Positions 1-6,618 are shown, counted from the first letter of the stretch. The stretch is 9,433 bases of DNA from Holosporaceae bacterium (GCA_031284345.1 JAITAC010000109.1:1-9433); one strand, 5' to 3'. Notes: generated by a model from the letters alone, not told the origin. Translations and numbers: made by a program.

Positions 1-1
1 T

Positions 2-133
2 GTTACGGAATCTGCGATGGTCAAATTCAATATCGCAGGACTTGACTATGGCGTCGTGATATATCAGAATCATTGCATCTTGAGAGAGTTGTGGCGCTGT
101 TTCTTATGTAATTCGGGGATTAATTTTGCTTGA
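2..133 (+). CDS. Possible C-terminal tail of an upstream gene (partial, unrecognised)
   Basis: A reading frame is open from base 2 to a TGA at 131-133, giving about 43 residues beginning VTESAMVKFNIAGLDYGV and ending in GINFA. It is cut by the window edge. If real, it overlaps the start of the DedA gene by 8 bases in a different frame, which is compatible with translational coupling. I do not recognise the protein, and an open frame this short can occur by chance, so the call is weak. The other two + frames close at 43-45 and 57-59, so the upstream gene could equally end there or lie on the other strand. Confidence 0.25.
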   Translation, partial: VTESAMVKFNIAGLDYGVVIYQNHCILRELWRCFLCNSGINFA

Positions 134-701
134 GAATTTCATTCAAAACTATGGATACTATGCGGTTTTTTTATGTGCCTGTATTGAAGGAGAAATTGCT
201 ATTCTAACGGCGGGATTCTTGTGTCAGCATGGTATGATGTCTCTTCCTTTGGTGATGTTGACTGCTTTTTTGGGCACTCTCATGACGGAGCAGGGATTAT
301 TTTTTATGGGCAGAATATACGGCACGAAACTTTTAAATGAATATCCTAAATTATCTGCAAAGGTAGAAAAAGTTATGGTTTTTCTGAGAAAATATGATTC
401 TGCGTTTATATTTGGATCGAGATTCGTGTATGGAATTAGAAACATAAGTCCTATTGTTATAGGCATGGCCGGCATATTGCCGTTAAAGTTTTCGACTTTA
501 AATATACCGGCGGCGCTGCTATGGTCTGTGCTGGTGGCCGGAGCCGGATATCTATTTGCGGACATGCTGGAGTTGGCCAAAGGACATATGAAGCTTGTGC
601 AATATGTGGCATTGGCGGTACTGGTGATTACCTTTGGTTATTTTATCTATAGGAAATCGAAAGGAAATCGAAGAAAAGAAGATAAGAGTGGCCGAGAGTA
701 A
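126..701 (+). CDS. DedA-family integral membrane protein
   Basis: The product is 191 residues of mostly hydrophobic sequence with several membrane segments and a basic, charged C-terminal tail (RKSKGNRRKEDKSGRE) that should be cytoplasmic. The best family evidence is the stretch around residues 96-125: R99 and R105 lie six residues apart, followed by a Gly-rich hydrophobic segment and a conserved Trp. This matches the pair of essential arginines and following helix of DedA/SNARE-associated proteins. Acidic residues E21 and E23 sit in the first hydrophobic region, where the family has its N-terminal acidic residue. DedA proteins are undecaprenyl-phosphate or phospholipid flippase-like transporters that support envelope integrity and proton-motive-force homeostasis; the exact substrate here is unknown. 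The start is TTG at 126, because a GGGGA Shine-Dalgarno at 115-119 sits 6 bases upstream and no ATG fits. It lies just ahead of the envelope gene pal. Confidence 0.8.
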   Translation: MLENFIQNYGYYAVFLCACIEGEIAILTAGFLCQHGMMSLPLVMLTAFLGTLMTEQGLFFMGRIYGTKLLNEYPKLSAKVEKVMVFLRKYDSAFIFGSRFVYGIRNISPIVIGMAGILPLKFSTLNIPAALLWSVLVAGAGYLFADMLELAKGHMKLVQYVALAVLVITFGYFIYRKSKGNRRKEDKSGRE

Positions 702-739
702 AAAATATGTGTAGCTATGTATTTATTTCGGATCAATGC

Positions 740-748
740 TGATATAAT
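740..748 (+). promoter_or_regulatory. Extended -10 promoter for pal
   Basis: TGATATAAT occurs in the 97-base gap between the DedA gene and pal. It is a perfect TATAAT (743-748) preceded by the TGn extension. No good -35 hexamer is present at the expected distance, which is tolerated in extended -10 promoters. Transcription would start near 755, leaving a leader of about 45 bases before the pal Shine-Dalgarno AGGAG at 786-790. Read from sequence only. Confidence 0.55.
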
Positions 749-798
749 CGGGTGTATTGGTTTTGTATATTTCAAAATTGTAGTTAGGAGAAAGAAAA

Positions 799-1296
799 AT
801 GGAAAAAATAGTTAGAGGGATAGTTTCTCTTGCTTGCCTAGTTTTTTTGATCGGTTGCGAATGCTCGAAAGACGCCAACGTCACTAGTGACGCTGGAGTT
901 AGAGACGGTACAGTGGTTATTAATGATGAAAGTTTGCGTAATTCAGCGGCAAATTTTATTGCTAATGCGGGAGATAGAGTTTTCTTTGCCTATGATAAAT
1001 CGAATATTTCTCCGGAAGCGGAAGCTACGTTAGCGCGCCAGGCGGAGTGGCTCCAAGATAATCCTTCCCGGAGGGTGCTTATTGAGGGTCACTGCGATGC
1101 AAGGGGAACTCGGGAGTATAACCTTGGTCTCGGAGAGCGCAGAGCGGACGCGGCGGCTCATTATCTAATAAATCGTGGAATTTCCGGAGAGCGTGTTAGA
1201 ACCATCTCCTATGGAAAAGATCGTCCGATTGCGGCGCAGGGAACCACCGAGGAAGTTTACAGAATGAATCGCGTTGCCATATCTGTGATTGAGTAG
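799..1296 (+). CDS. pal: Peptidoglycan-associated lipoprotein Pal
   Basis: The product is a 165-residue outer-membrane lipoprotein that binds peptidoglycan and links it to the outer membrane as part of the Tol-Pal system used in envelope constriction at division. Residues 1-20 are a lipoprotein signal peptide: a basic start (MEKIVRG), a hydrophobic core and the lipobox LIGC, with C20 as the predicted lipidated cysteine. A short, probably disordered linker leads into an OmpA-like domain from about residue 60 to the end. That domain carries the hallmark EGHCDARGTREYN (96-108) with D100, then LGERRA (111-116), and a C-terminal YRMNRVAISV strand. Length and motifs are normal for alphaproteobacterial Pal. 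ATG at 799 has AGGAG 8 bases upstream. Pal is usually flanked by tolB and cpoB; here the neighbours are a DedA gene and priA, so the tol cluster has been broken up. Confidence 0.95.
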   Translation: MEKIVRGIVSLACLVFLIGCECSKDANVTSDAGVRDGTVVINDESLRNSAANFIANAGDRVFFAYDKSNISPEAEATLARQAEWLQDNPSRRVLIEGHCDARGTREYNLGLGERRADAAAHYLINRGISGERVRTISYGKDRPIAAQGTTEEVYRMNRVAISVIE

Positions 1297-1311
1297 CTTG
1301 TGGCGGTTGGT

Positions 1312-1330
1312 CAGCGGCAATCTGCGGCTG
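1312..1330 (+). other. Small hairpin in the pal-priA gap
   Basis: The 19-base segment reads CAGCGGCAATCTGCGGCTG. It can fold as CAGC/GCTG, one G-G mismatch, then GCA/TGC around a three-base loop. It lies 15 bases after the pal stop but is followed by AAGATAAAAAAATTG rather than a T-run, so it is not a convincing intrinsic terminator. It could be a weak pause or stability element, or chance. Confidence 0.25.
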
Positions 1331-1389
1331 AAGATAAAAAAATTGAGTGAAAGAATTGCTATTGCGGAGAGCTATAGGGAAGTGGCTAG

Positions 1390-3474
1390 GTGTCGAAGCA
1401 GTCCAAAAAAACACATTCGGATATAGGCGATTTGTGGAGCGATGGCGTTGCTGTAGCGGTGGAAACATCTGCCGCAGAAGCATTTTCTGCTGAATCTACC
1501 GTTGTGACGGTTCTGCCTATGGGGCCTTTCGATTCGTTTTTTTCATATTTATGTGATCGAAAATTAGCTTTGGGCACCGTTGTGGAGGTGCCGTTTGGAC
1601 GGCAGTATATTTTGGGCGTCGTTGTGGACGGCGAGGTAAAAACAGACATAGCACTAAAGAGCATCAGAAAAATTTTCCCCTACAACATCGGAGAGACTTA
1701 TCTGACATTTCTGCAATGGGTATCGGCTTATACTATGATTCCTCAGGGGAATGTCCTGAAGATGATTCTGGCCGAGAAATCGATTTTTTCTCCCAAAACC
1801 GATAGGAAGAAGGCGCTTGATTCGTCAGCCAAGGGCAAGTCCGATGAATTGTCTCCGAGTTTGTCCGGTGGCGTCGAAAACTTGGCAAAAATTGTTCTGA
1901 ATGAAAAGCAGCTAGAGGCGCTGGAAAACATTCAATATAGTGGTCCCAGGCCATTTTTGCTGCACGGAGTAACCGGGTCCGGCAAAACAGAGGTGTATTT
2001 GTCGGCTGCCCGGGACGCTCTCAAAAATAAAAAGCAGGTCCTGATCTTGTTTCCGGAAATCGCTTTGACCAACCAGATTATCGAGCGCATAGAAAAATAT
2101 TTCGGTGTTAGGCCGGAGGTGTGGAACTCAATGGTTTCCTCCAAAAACAGAAGCGTCGCCTGGCTCAAAGCCATATCCGGATGCGGCGGCATATTCGTGG
2201 GGGCGAGGTCCGCTTTATTTCTTCCGTTTCAGGAGCTAAGCATGATCATCGTGGACGAAGAGCATGATTCCTCCTACAAGCAGGAAGAAGGGAATTTTTA
2301 CAATGCCCGAGATATGGCCATTGTGCTGGGATATTTGCAAAAAATTCCCGTAATTTTGTCGTCGGCGACGCCGTCGCTCGAGAGCTACACCAACGCAAAA
2401 AACGGCAAATATGGATACATTTTCCTGGAGCAGAGATTTGGCGCTTCACGAATTCCATCCATATACCTAATTGACATGAAACAAAATAAAACCGATGGTT
2501 TCATATCGCCGATTATGCTGCATGCCATAGAAAATACTCTAGAACGAAAGGAACAGAGCCTCATATATCTTAATCGTCGCGGATATTCTCCAATTACGCT
2601 GTGCAAATCCTGTGGTGAAAAAATCACCTGTCCCAATTGCACCAGTTGGCTGGTATATCACAAAAATATTGATAAAATAATATGCCACTACTGCAATCAT
2701 AGAGCTCATATACCCGCCAAATGTCCCGTTTGTGGGGAAGATGGTTCCATGATCCCGTTTGGTCCCGGCGTCGAGCGGGTTTTTGACGAATTGCAGGAGA
2801 AGCTCCCGGATGCCAAAATAGAAATTGCATCCTCTGATACTATGGCTTCCGCCAAAAACATAGCTCAGCTGTTCAATAAAATTCACCGCAATGAGGTTGA
2901 TATCATAATCGGAACGCAAATATTGGCGAAAGGTCATCACTTTCCCAACATTACGTTGGTGGGAATCGTTGATGGCGATCTTGGGCTCCAGGGCGCAGAC
3001 ATTCGGGCGTCGGAAAAAACGTACCAGCTCATCAATCAGGTCGCTGGGCGTGCAGGACGTGCCGAAAAAAAAGGGAAAATCCTGATACAAACCTTCAAGC
3101 CATCTCATCCATTTTATGCGGCGCTTCGATCTGCGGATTCCAATAGTTTTATGGATATGGAAATGGAATCTCGTCAGGAAAACTGTTTGCCTCCATTTTC
3201 GAGATTGGCTGCCGTAATTATTTCCGGCACCAATAAGGAATTAACGGAAAAAATCGCAAAAGAGCTGGGAAAAATAAAAATAAGCGACGTGACTCTGTTA
3301 GGGCCGGCGCCAGCGCCGATTTTTTTGCTCAGGGGGAGGACTAGATGGCGCATTTTGCTGAAGGCTTCCAAAAAAACATCCATAAATAATCTAATAAAAA
3401 AATGGCATTTGGCCGTAAAAATTCCAAAAAACGTTAAAATTCAAATAGATATTGATCCAATAAATTTTTTGTAG
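1390..3474 (+). CDS. priA: Primosomal protein N', replication-restart helicase PriA
   Basis: The product is 694 residues long, a superfamily 2 3'-5' DNA helicase that recognises stalled forks and reloads the replisome. Domains in order: an N-terminal 3'-DNA-binding domain (about 38-110, beginning VVTVLPMGPFDSFF); Walker A GVTGSGKT at 193-200 (K199); Walker B DEEH at 289-292; the SSATPSLESY helicase motif; a Cys-rich insertion with four CxxC pairs (C405/C408, C414/C417, C432/C435, C445/C448) that binds two zinc ions; then GTQILAKGHHFP and the arginine-finger motif QVAGRAGR. All catalytic elements are intact. The start is GTG at 1390 with AGGGA at 1376-1380. This adds about 37 low-complexity residues before the usual PriA beginning. 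An in-frame GTG at 1504 would give a conventional N-terminus but has no visible ribosome binding site. Confidence 0.95.
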   Translation: MSKQSKKTHSDIGDLWSDGVAVAVETSAAEAFSAESTVVTVLPMGPFDSFFSYLCDRKLALGTVVEVPFGRQYILGVVVDGEVKTDIALKSIRKIFPYNIGETYLTFLQWVSAYTMIPQGNVLKMILAEKSIFSPKTDRKKALDSSAKGKSDELSPSLSGGVENLAKIVLNEKQLEALENIQYSGPRPFLLHGVTGSGKTEVYLSAARDALKNKKQVLILFPEIALTNQIIERIEKYFGVRPEVWNSMVSSKNRSVAWLKAISGCGGIFVGARSALFLPFQELSMIIVDEEHDSSYKQEEGNFYNARDMAIVLGYLQKIPVILSSATPSLESYTNAKNGKYGYIFLEQRFGASRIPSIYLIDMKQNKTDGFISPIMLHAIENTLERKEQSLIYLNRRGYSPITLCKSCGEKITCPNCTSWLVYHKNIDKIICHYCNHRAHIPAKCPVCGEDGSMIPFGPGVERVFDELQEKLPDAKIEIASSDTMASAKNIAQLFNKIHRNEVDIIIGTQILAKGHHFPNITLVGIVDGDLGLQGADIRASEKTYQLINQVAGRAGRAEKKGKILIQTFKPSHPFYAALRSADSNSFMDMEMESRQENCLPPFSRLAAVIISGTNKELTEKIAKELGKIKISDVTLLGPAPAPIFLLRGRTRWRILLKASKKTSINNLIKKWHLAVKIPKNVKIQIDIDPINFL

Positions 3475-3515
3475 ATTAACTTTTTATCAATAAATTTATT
3501 TTATTCTTTATATTG

Positions 3516-3538
3516 GAATAGATGTTTTTTATCTATTC
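3516..3538 (+). promoter_or_regulatory. Perfect 8-bp inverted repeat upstream of tssBC
   Basis: GAATAGAT and ATCTATTC are exact reverse complements separated by GTTTTTT. The repeat sits in the AT-rich 86-base gap between priA and the sheath gene, 22 bases before the chosen ATG. It could be an operator for a dimeric regulator or a hairpin in the transcript leader. Only poor promoter elements are visible just upstream (TATATT at 3509-3514), so transcription of tssBC may start in this gap or read through from priA. No T-run terminator separates priA from it. Confidence 0.4.
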
Positions 3539-3560
3539 TATGATTATGAAGGTAATTGCA

Positions 3561-5666
3561 ATGGTTGAGAGTACGCAGCATACACTAGACCGAGTTCGCT
3601 CTCCAAGAGTACATATCACCTACGATGTTGAAATAGGTAATGCCATAGTAACGAAGGAGCTGCCATTTGTCATTGGTGTTTTGGCTGATTTATCAGGTAT
3701 GCCGGCAGATGAGCTTCCGCCTTTAAAATCACGGAAATTTGTAGAAGTTGACAGGGATAATCTTCCGGGATTCATGATATCCATTAATCCGCGTTTAGCT
3801 GTTCAGGTAAAGGACACTCTGGGAGATGGATCTGATACTTTGAATGTAGAATTATTTTTCAAGCACATGGATGATTTTGGTCCGGTGAGTATCGCCCAAC
3901 AAGTTCCAAAGCTTAATAAGATATATTCTTCCCGTGTCAAATTTAACGATTTGCTGGCGAAGTTAGAAGGGAACGATGCGCTTCAGCAACAAGTTAAGGA
4001 TATTGTGGCGGATCTTGATCTCAGATCTTCTTTGCAGACGCAGGTAAACGCCATATTAACGGCTAACAAGATCACAATTACCGCTGATTTTGCAACCTCT
4101 TCTTCGGCGGCTGATTCTACCGAAAGTAAACCTGCAGCACCTGCCGGCGGTGACGCTGCTGCCGCTGGAGCAGCTCCGGCTGACGCTGGCGCCGCTGCCG
4201 CTGGTGGTGATGGTGGTACTCCGCCAAAAGCTCCCCGAGACATTATTCGGGAGATGTTCACCGACGGCAAGCTCGCACGCGAGCCAGCGGCGGAGTTGTA
4301 TGCCTGCGGTATGTTGCTGGAGTTGTTGGCAGCCATAGAGGCGGCCAAGCTGACGCTCATGAAAAATCCTCTCGCTTTTGTGGAGAGCACCATTGCGGAC
4401 TTGGATAAAAAACTGAGCACGCAGATAAATGAGATACTTCATGCGCCGGCATTCCAGGAGATGGAAGGCACCTGGAGGGCATTGCATTACCTTATAATGA
4501 ATACGGAAACCAATACTCAGTTGAAAATAAGAATAATGAACGTCACCAAGAAAGATCTTCTCTCTGATCTGGAAAATGCAGTGGAATTTGATCAAAGTGG
4601 GCTGTTCAAAAAGGTCTACGAAGAAGAATATGGCACGTTTGGAGGGCATCCGTATTCCTGTTTGATTGGCGGATACGAATTTACTCGGCATCCGCAGGAT
4701 ATTTTGCTCATGGAGAAATTATCCAACGTTGCTGCGGCGGCGCACGCTCCATTTATAGCGGCGGCGCATCCTCGAATGTTTGACATGAACAGTTTCTCTC
4801 ATTTGGGAGAGCCGAGAGACCTCGCAAAAATTTTCGAAAGCACAGAAATGCTGAAATGGAGATCGTTTAGGGACACAGAGGACTCCAGATATATAGCTTT
4901 GGTGTTGCCGAGAGTGCTCATGAGATTACCTTATGGTCCGGAGACACTTCCGGTGGATGGGCTAAACTATGTGGAAACTATAGATGGCACCGATAACTCG
5001 CAGTTCTGCTGGGGAAATGCTGCATTTGTTTTCGCTCAACGCATCGGCCATGCAGTTTCTCTCTATAAGTGGCCGGCTGCCATAAGAGGAGTTGAAGGAG
5101 GCGGATTGGTGGAAGGTCTACCGGCCTATACGTTCCAAACCACCGATGGAGATATCGCTCTGAAGTGCCCTACGGAAATAGCTATCACGGATAGAAGAGA
5201 AAAAGAACTCAGTGACATGGGGTTCCTCGCCATATGTCACAGCAAAGGCACGGATTATGCGGCATTTTTCGGCGGACAAACTACCCAGAAGCCAAAAGTT
5301 TACAATACGGATCTGGCCAATGCCAACGCCACTCTTAGCGCAAGATTGCCATATCTATTGTCGGCTTCTCGATTTGCCCATTACATAAAAGCAATAATGA
5401 GAGACAAAGTTGGCGCTTTTCTTACCAGAGACAATGTATCTTTCTATTTAAATAATTGGGTCGCTAGCTATGTGCTGCTGAACGATGGTGCTAGTCAGGA
5501 AATGAAGGCAAAATTTCCTCTGCGGGAAGCACGCATCGATGTATTTGACGTACCAGGTAAGCCCGGATCCTATAAGGCTACCGTATTTTTGAGACCACAT
5601 TTTCAGTTGGAAGAGCTTACGGCTTCCATTCGATTAGTTGCCGAACTTCCTCCTCCGGCCGGGTAG
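3561..5666 (+). CDS. tssBC: TssB-TssC fusion, type VI secretion contractile sheath protein
   Basis: A single uninterrupted 701-residue frame encodes both sheath subunits. Residues 1 to about 150 match TssB/VipA: STQHTLDRVRSPRVHITYDVE, KELPFVIGVLADLSG, RKFVEVDRDN and a DDFGP region. Residues about 178-222 are a Ser/Ala/Pro/Gly-rich linker. Residues about 226-701 match TssC/VipB: ADLDKKLSTQINEIL, EGTWRALHYL (302-311), EEEYGTFGGHPY, AAAAHAPFIAAAHPRMF, DSRYIALVLPRVLMRLPYG, KCPTEIAITDRREKEL and the C-terminal FLRPHFQLEELTASIRLV. In known systems TssB and TssC are separate proteins that polymerise 1:1 into the sheath, which contracts to drive the Hcp tube outward. I chose ATG 3561 because GAAGG at 3548-3552 sits 8 bases upstream and family TssB proteins begin here; in-frame ATGs at 3522, 3540 and 3546 lie upstream and would overlap the inverted repeat or lack a ribosome site. 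Both halves look full length, so this is a fusion and not a truncation. Confidence 0.93.
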   Translation: MVESTQHTLDRVRSPRVHITYDVEIGNAIVTKELPFVIGVLADLSGMPADELPPLKSRKFVEVDRDNLPGFMISINPRLAVQVKDTLGDGSDTLNVELFFKHMDDFGPVSIAQQVPKLNKIYSSRVKFNDLLAKLEGNDALQQQVKDIVADLDLRSSLQTQVNAILTANKITITADFATSSSAADSTESKPAAPAGGDAAAAGAAPADAGAAAAGGDGGTPPKAPRDIIREMFTDGKLAREPAAELYACGMLLELLAAIEAAKLTLMKNPLAFVESTIADLDKKLSTQINEILHAPAFQEMEGTWRALHYLIMNTETNTQLKIRIMNVTKKDLLSDLENAVEFDQSGLFKKVYEEEYGTFGGHPYSCLIGGYEFTRHPQDILLMEKLSNVAAAAHAPFIAAAHPRMFDMNSFSHLGEPRDLAKIFESTEMLKWRSFRDTEDSRYIALVLPRVLMRLPYGPETLPVDGLNYVETIDGTDNSQFCWGNAAFVFAQRIGHAVSLYKWPAAIRGVEGGGLVEGLPAYTFQTTDGDIALKCPTEIAITDRREKELSDMGFLAICHSKGTDYAAFFGGQTTQKPKVYNTDLANANATLSARLPYLLSASRFAHYIKAIMRDKVGAFLTRDNVSFYLNNWVASYVLLNDGASQEMKAKFPLREARIDVFDVPGKPGSYKATVFLRPHFQLEELTASIRLVAELPPPAG
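4151..4211 (+). repeat. Tandem 30-bp repeat coding the sheath fusion linker
   Basis: Two adjacent 10-codon units encode DAAAAGAAPA (residues 198-207) and DAGAAAAGGD (208-217). Both begin TGACGCTG at the DNA level, 30 bases apart, and both contain GCTGCCGCTGG. The segment is much more GC-rich than its surroundings. It forms the core of the flexible linker between the TssB and TssC parts and looks like growth of a linker by repeat duplication. Confidence 0.65.
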
Positions 5667-5854
5667 TGGCAGTGACAGTAGTTGTTGTTGATAATAATGA
5701 TAAGTTTGTTGCATAACAAAGGATTTTTGCAAAACACTCCAATGTTGGAAATATTTTTGTGCATTTGCTCCAGATAAGGATGTAAAAAACAAATTGGGTA
5801 AATCCAATGGCAAAAATTTTCCTCGGCAACGGCCTTATGATTTGTTTTGATGGT

Positions 5855-5860
5855 TATAAT
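5855..5860 (+). promoter_or_regulatory. Candidate -10 element for hcp
   Basis: A perfect TATAAT lies 22 bases upstream of the hcp ATG, in the 215-base gap after tssBC. No good -35 hexamer is visible 16-18 bases upstream, and the TG dinucleotide is one base too far away for a standard extended -10. Transcription would start near 5867, just ahead of the GGAG ribosome site at 5871-5874. A separate promoter would suit hcp, whose product is usually needed in large amounts. The rest of the gap has a 6-bp hairpin (ATTGGG/TCCAAT, 5793-5808) with no following T-run, and nothing else I can name. Confidence 0.4.
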
Positions 5861-5881
5861 TGTATTGTATGGAGATTGTAG

Positions 5882-6430
5882 ATGATAAAATTTACTCAGC
5901 ATGACACGTTCAGCAGAGATGAATCCGTAAACAGCGATATGGGGGCTGCAGCTACGCCACAAATGCTTATTATGTGCGAAGATTTTTTTGAATGCGACGT
6001 TGACGGTTTCACCGACAGTGCTACTCCTTGTCTATGGTTTGATATCGGTTGCAGTAGATTGATCACAAACGATAGTACCGGAGAATTGAGTGGCGATGGT
6101 CGAGTAATCGCTCAGGATCCGGTGGTCTGCATGAAATACGGCTCGTGGGCTCCCATCATACAGGAGTACTTATATTCCGGCAAAAACGTTCCTAAGATAG
6201 GTCTCCGTCGTTTGTCCAGCATAAACGGCACGAAAGTCGTCATACAGGAAGTAAACTACGAAATCTGTCTTATGAAAACGTATCGCCAAAAAGATGACAC
6301 CATCGAGTTTACCTTCAGCGCAATAACTGTGGAAGATATAAACATATTGTACGATAACACCGGCACAAAAATAGGCAATACCGGCACGAAGTTTGACTAC
6401 AGTACGATGCTCGTGACCACTAGCAGCTAA
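5882..6430 (+). CDS. hcp: Hcp-like type VI secretion tube protein
   Basis: The product is 182 residues. From about residue 33 it follows the Hcp pattern: an opening strand with DVDGFTDSA (39-47), a WFDIG strand (52-56), GDGRVIAQDPVVCMKYGSWAPIIQEYLYSGKNVPKIGLRRLS (helix plus strand, 72-112), then VIQEVNYEICLMKTYRQKDDTIEFTFSAITVEDINI (120-155). Hcp hexamers stack into the tube inside the TssBC sheath and are expelled on firing, often carrying effectors. Similarity is structural rather than a near-identical motif, but the position right after the sheath gene supports it. Odd features are an N-terminal extension of about 27 residues, six cysteines (32, 38, 50, 57, 83, 129), and a duplicated NTGTK near the C-terminus (159-163, 166-170). 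ATG 5882 has GGAG 7 bases upstream. An in-frame ATG at 5939 would remove most of the extension but has a poorer context. Confidence 0.8.
   Translation: MIKFTQHDTFSRDESVNSDMGAAATPQMLIMCEDFFECDVDGFTDSATPCLWFDIGCSRLITNDSTGELSGDGRVIAQDPVVCMKYGSWAPIIQEYLYSGKNVPKIGLRRLSSINGTKVVIQEVNYEICLMKTYRQKDDTIEFTFSAITVEDINILYDNTGTKIGNTGTKFDYSTMLVTTSS
6356..6391 (+). repeat. 21-bp-spaced repeat encoding NTGTK twice in hcp
   Basis: AACACCGGCACAAAA at 6356-6370 recurs as AATACCGGCACGAAG at 6377-6391, three bases different, each encoding NTGTK. The 21-base spacing gives a seven-residue periodicity near the C-terminus of the Hcp-like protein, after the predicted last core strand. It looks like a small local duplication. 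Confidence 0.6.
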
Positions 6431-6439
6431 TTAGAGAAT

Positions 6440-6513
6440 GTCGATATTCGAAATTTATTTTTCCTGCTATTGTGACTCAAGTGTCTTCAAAAAAAAAATT
6501 TTCGGATATCGAC
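6440..6513 (+). other. Large imperfect hairpin just after hcp
   Basis: The arm 6440-6462 starts GTCGATATTCGAAATTT. The arm 6489-6513 ends AAATTTTCGGATATCGAC. They pair over 14 consecutive positions (one G-U), then a one-base bulge, three pairs, one mismatch and five A-T pairs, around a 26-base loop. It starts 10 bases after the hcp stop. The 3' arm is not followed by a T-run, so it is not a textbook intrinsic terminator. It could protect the hcp transcript end, slow polymerase, or be the remnant of a palindromic repeat. Confidence 0.6.
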
Positions 6514-6612
6514 TCTTACATAAAAAATTTGATTTATGCACAGTTTCATAAATCTCCTAATCTACGGATAAACATGTTCTCGATATCTTTTAATTTTTTA
6601 TTTTTTCTGATA

Positions 6613-6618
6613 TATAAT
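6613..6618 (+). promoter_or_regulatory. Possible -10 element for rpmI-rplT
   Basis: TATAAT lies in an AT-rich run 118 bases upstream of the rpmI GTG. A weak -35 (TTTAAT, 6589-6594) is 18 bases upstream. It would give a leader of about 110 bases, which fits the known tendency of L20 to regulate its own operon through an mRNA leader. No L20-binding fold was worked out here. In such AT-rich DNA a TATAAT can occur by chance. Confidence 0.3.

Noticed and set aside
2539..3108. A 189-codon - strand frame opposite priA
   Set aside because: It lies wholly antisense to the conserved helicase domain of PriA and its product matches no family; it is a shadow frame.
3489..3500. AATAAATTTATT palindrome between priA and tssBC
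   Set aside because: It is low-complexity A/T sequence, expected by chance in such an AT-rich gap.
4090..4338. An 82-codon + strand frame in another phase within the sheath gene
   Set aside because: It is a Leu/Pro-rich out-of-phase reading of the linker repeat, while the TssB-TssC frame is continuous and conserved on both sides. It does not indicate a frameshift.
4056..4691. A 211-codon - strand frame opposite the sheath fusion
   Set aside because: It is antisense to the linker and conserved TssC sequence, with Ser/Arg/Cys-rich runs produced by the GC-rich linker read backwards.
5793..5808. ATTGGG/TCCAAT hairpin considered as a terminator after tssBC
   Set aside because: The stem is only 6 pairs, including a G-U pair, and it is followed by GGCAAAAATTTTCC rather than a T-run; it is too weak to call.
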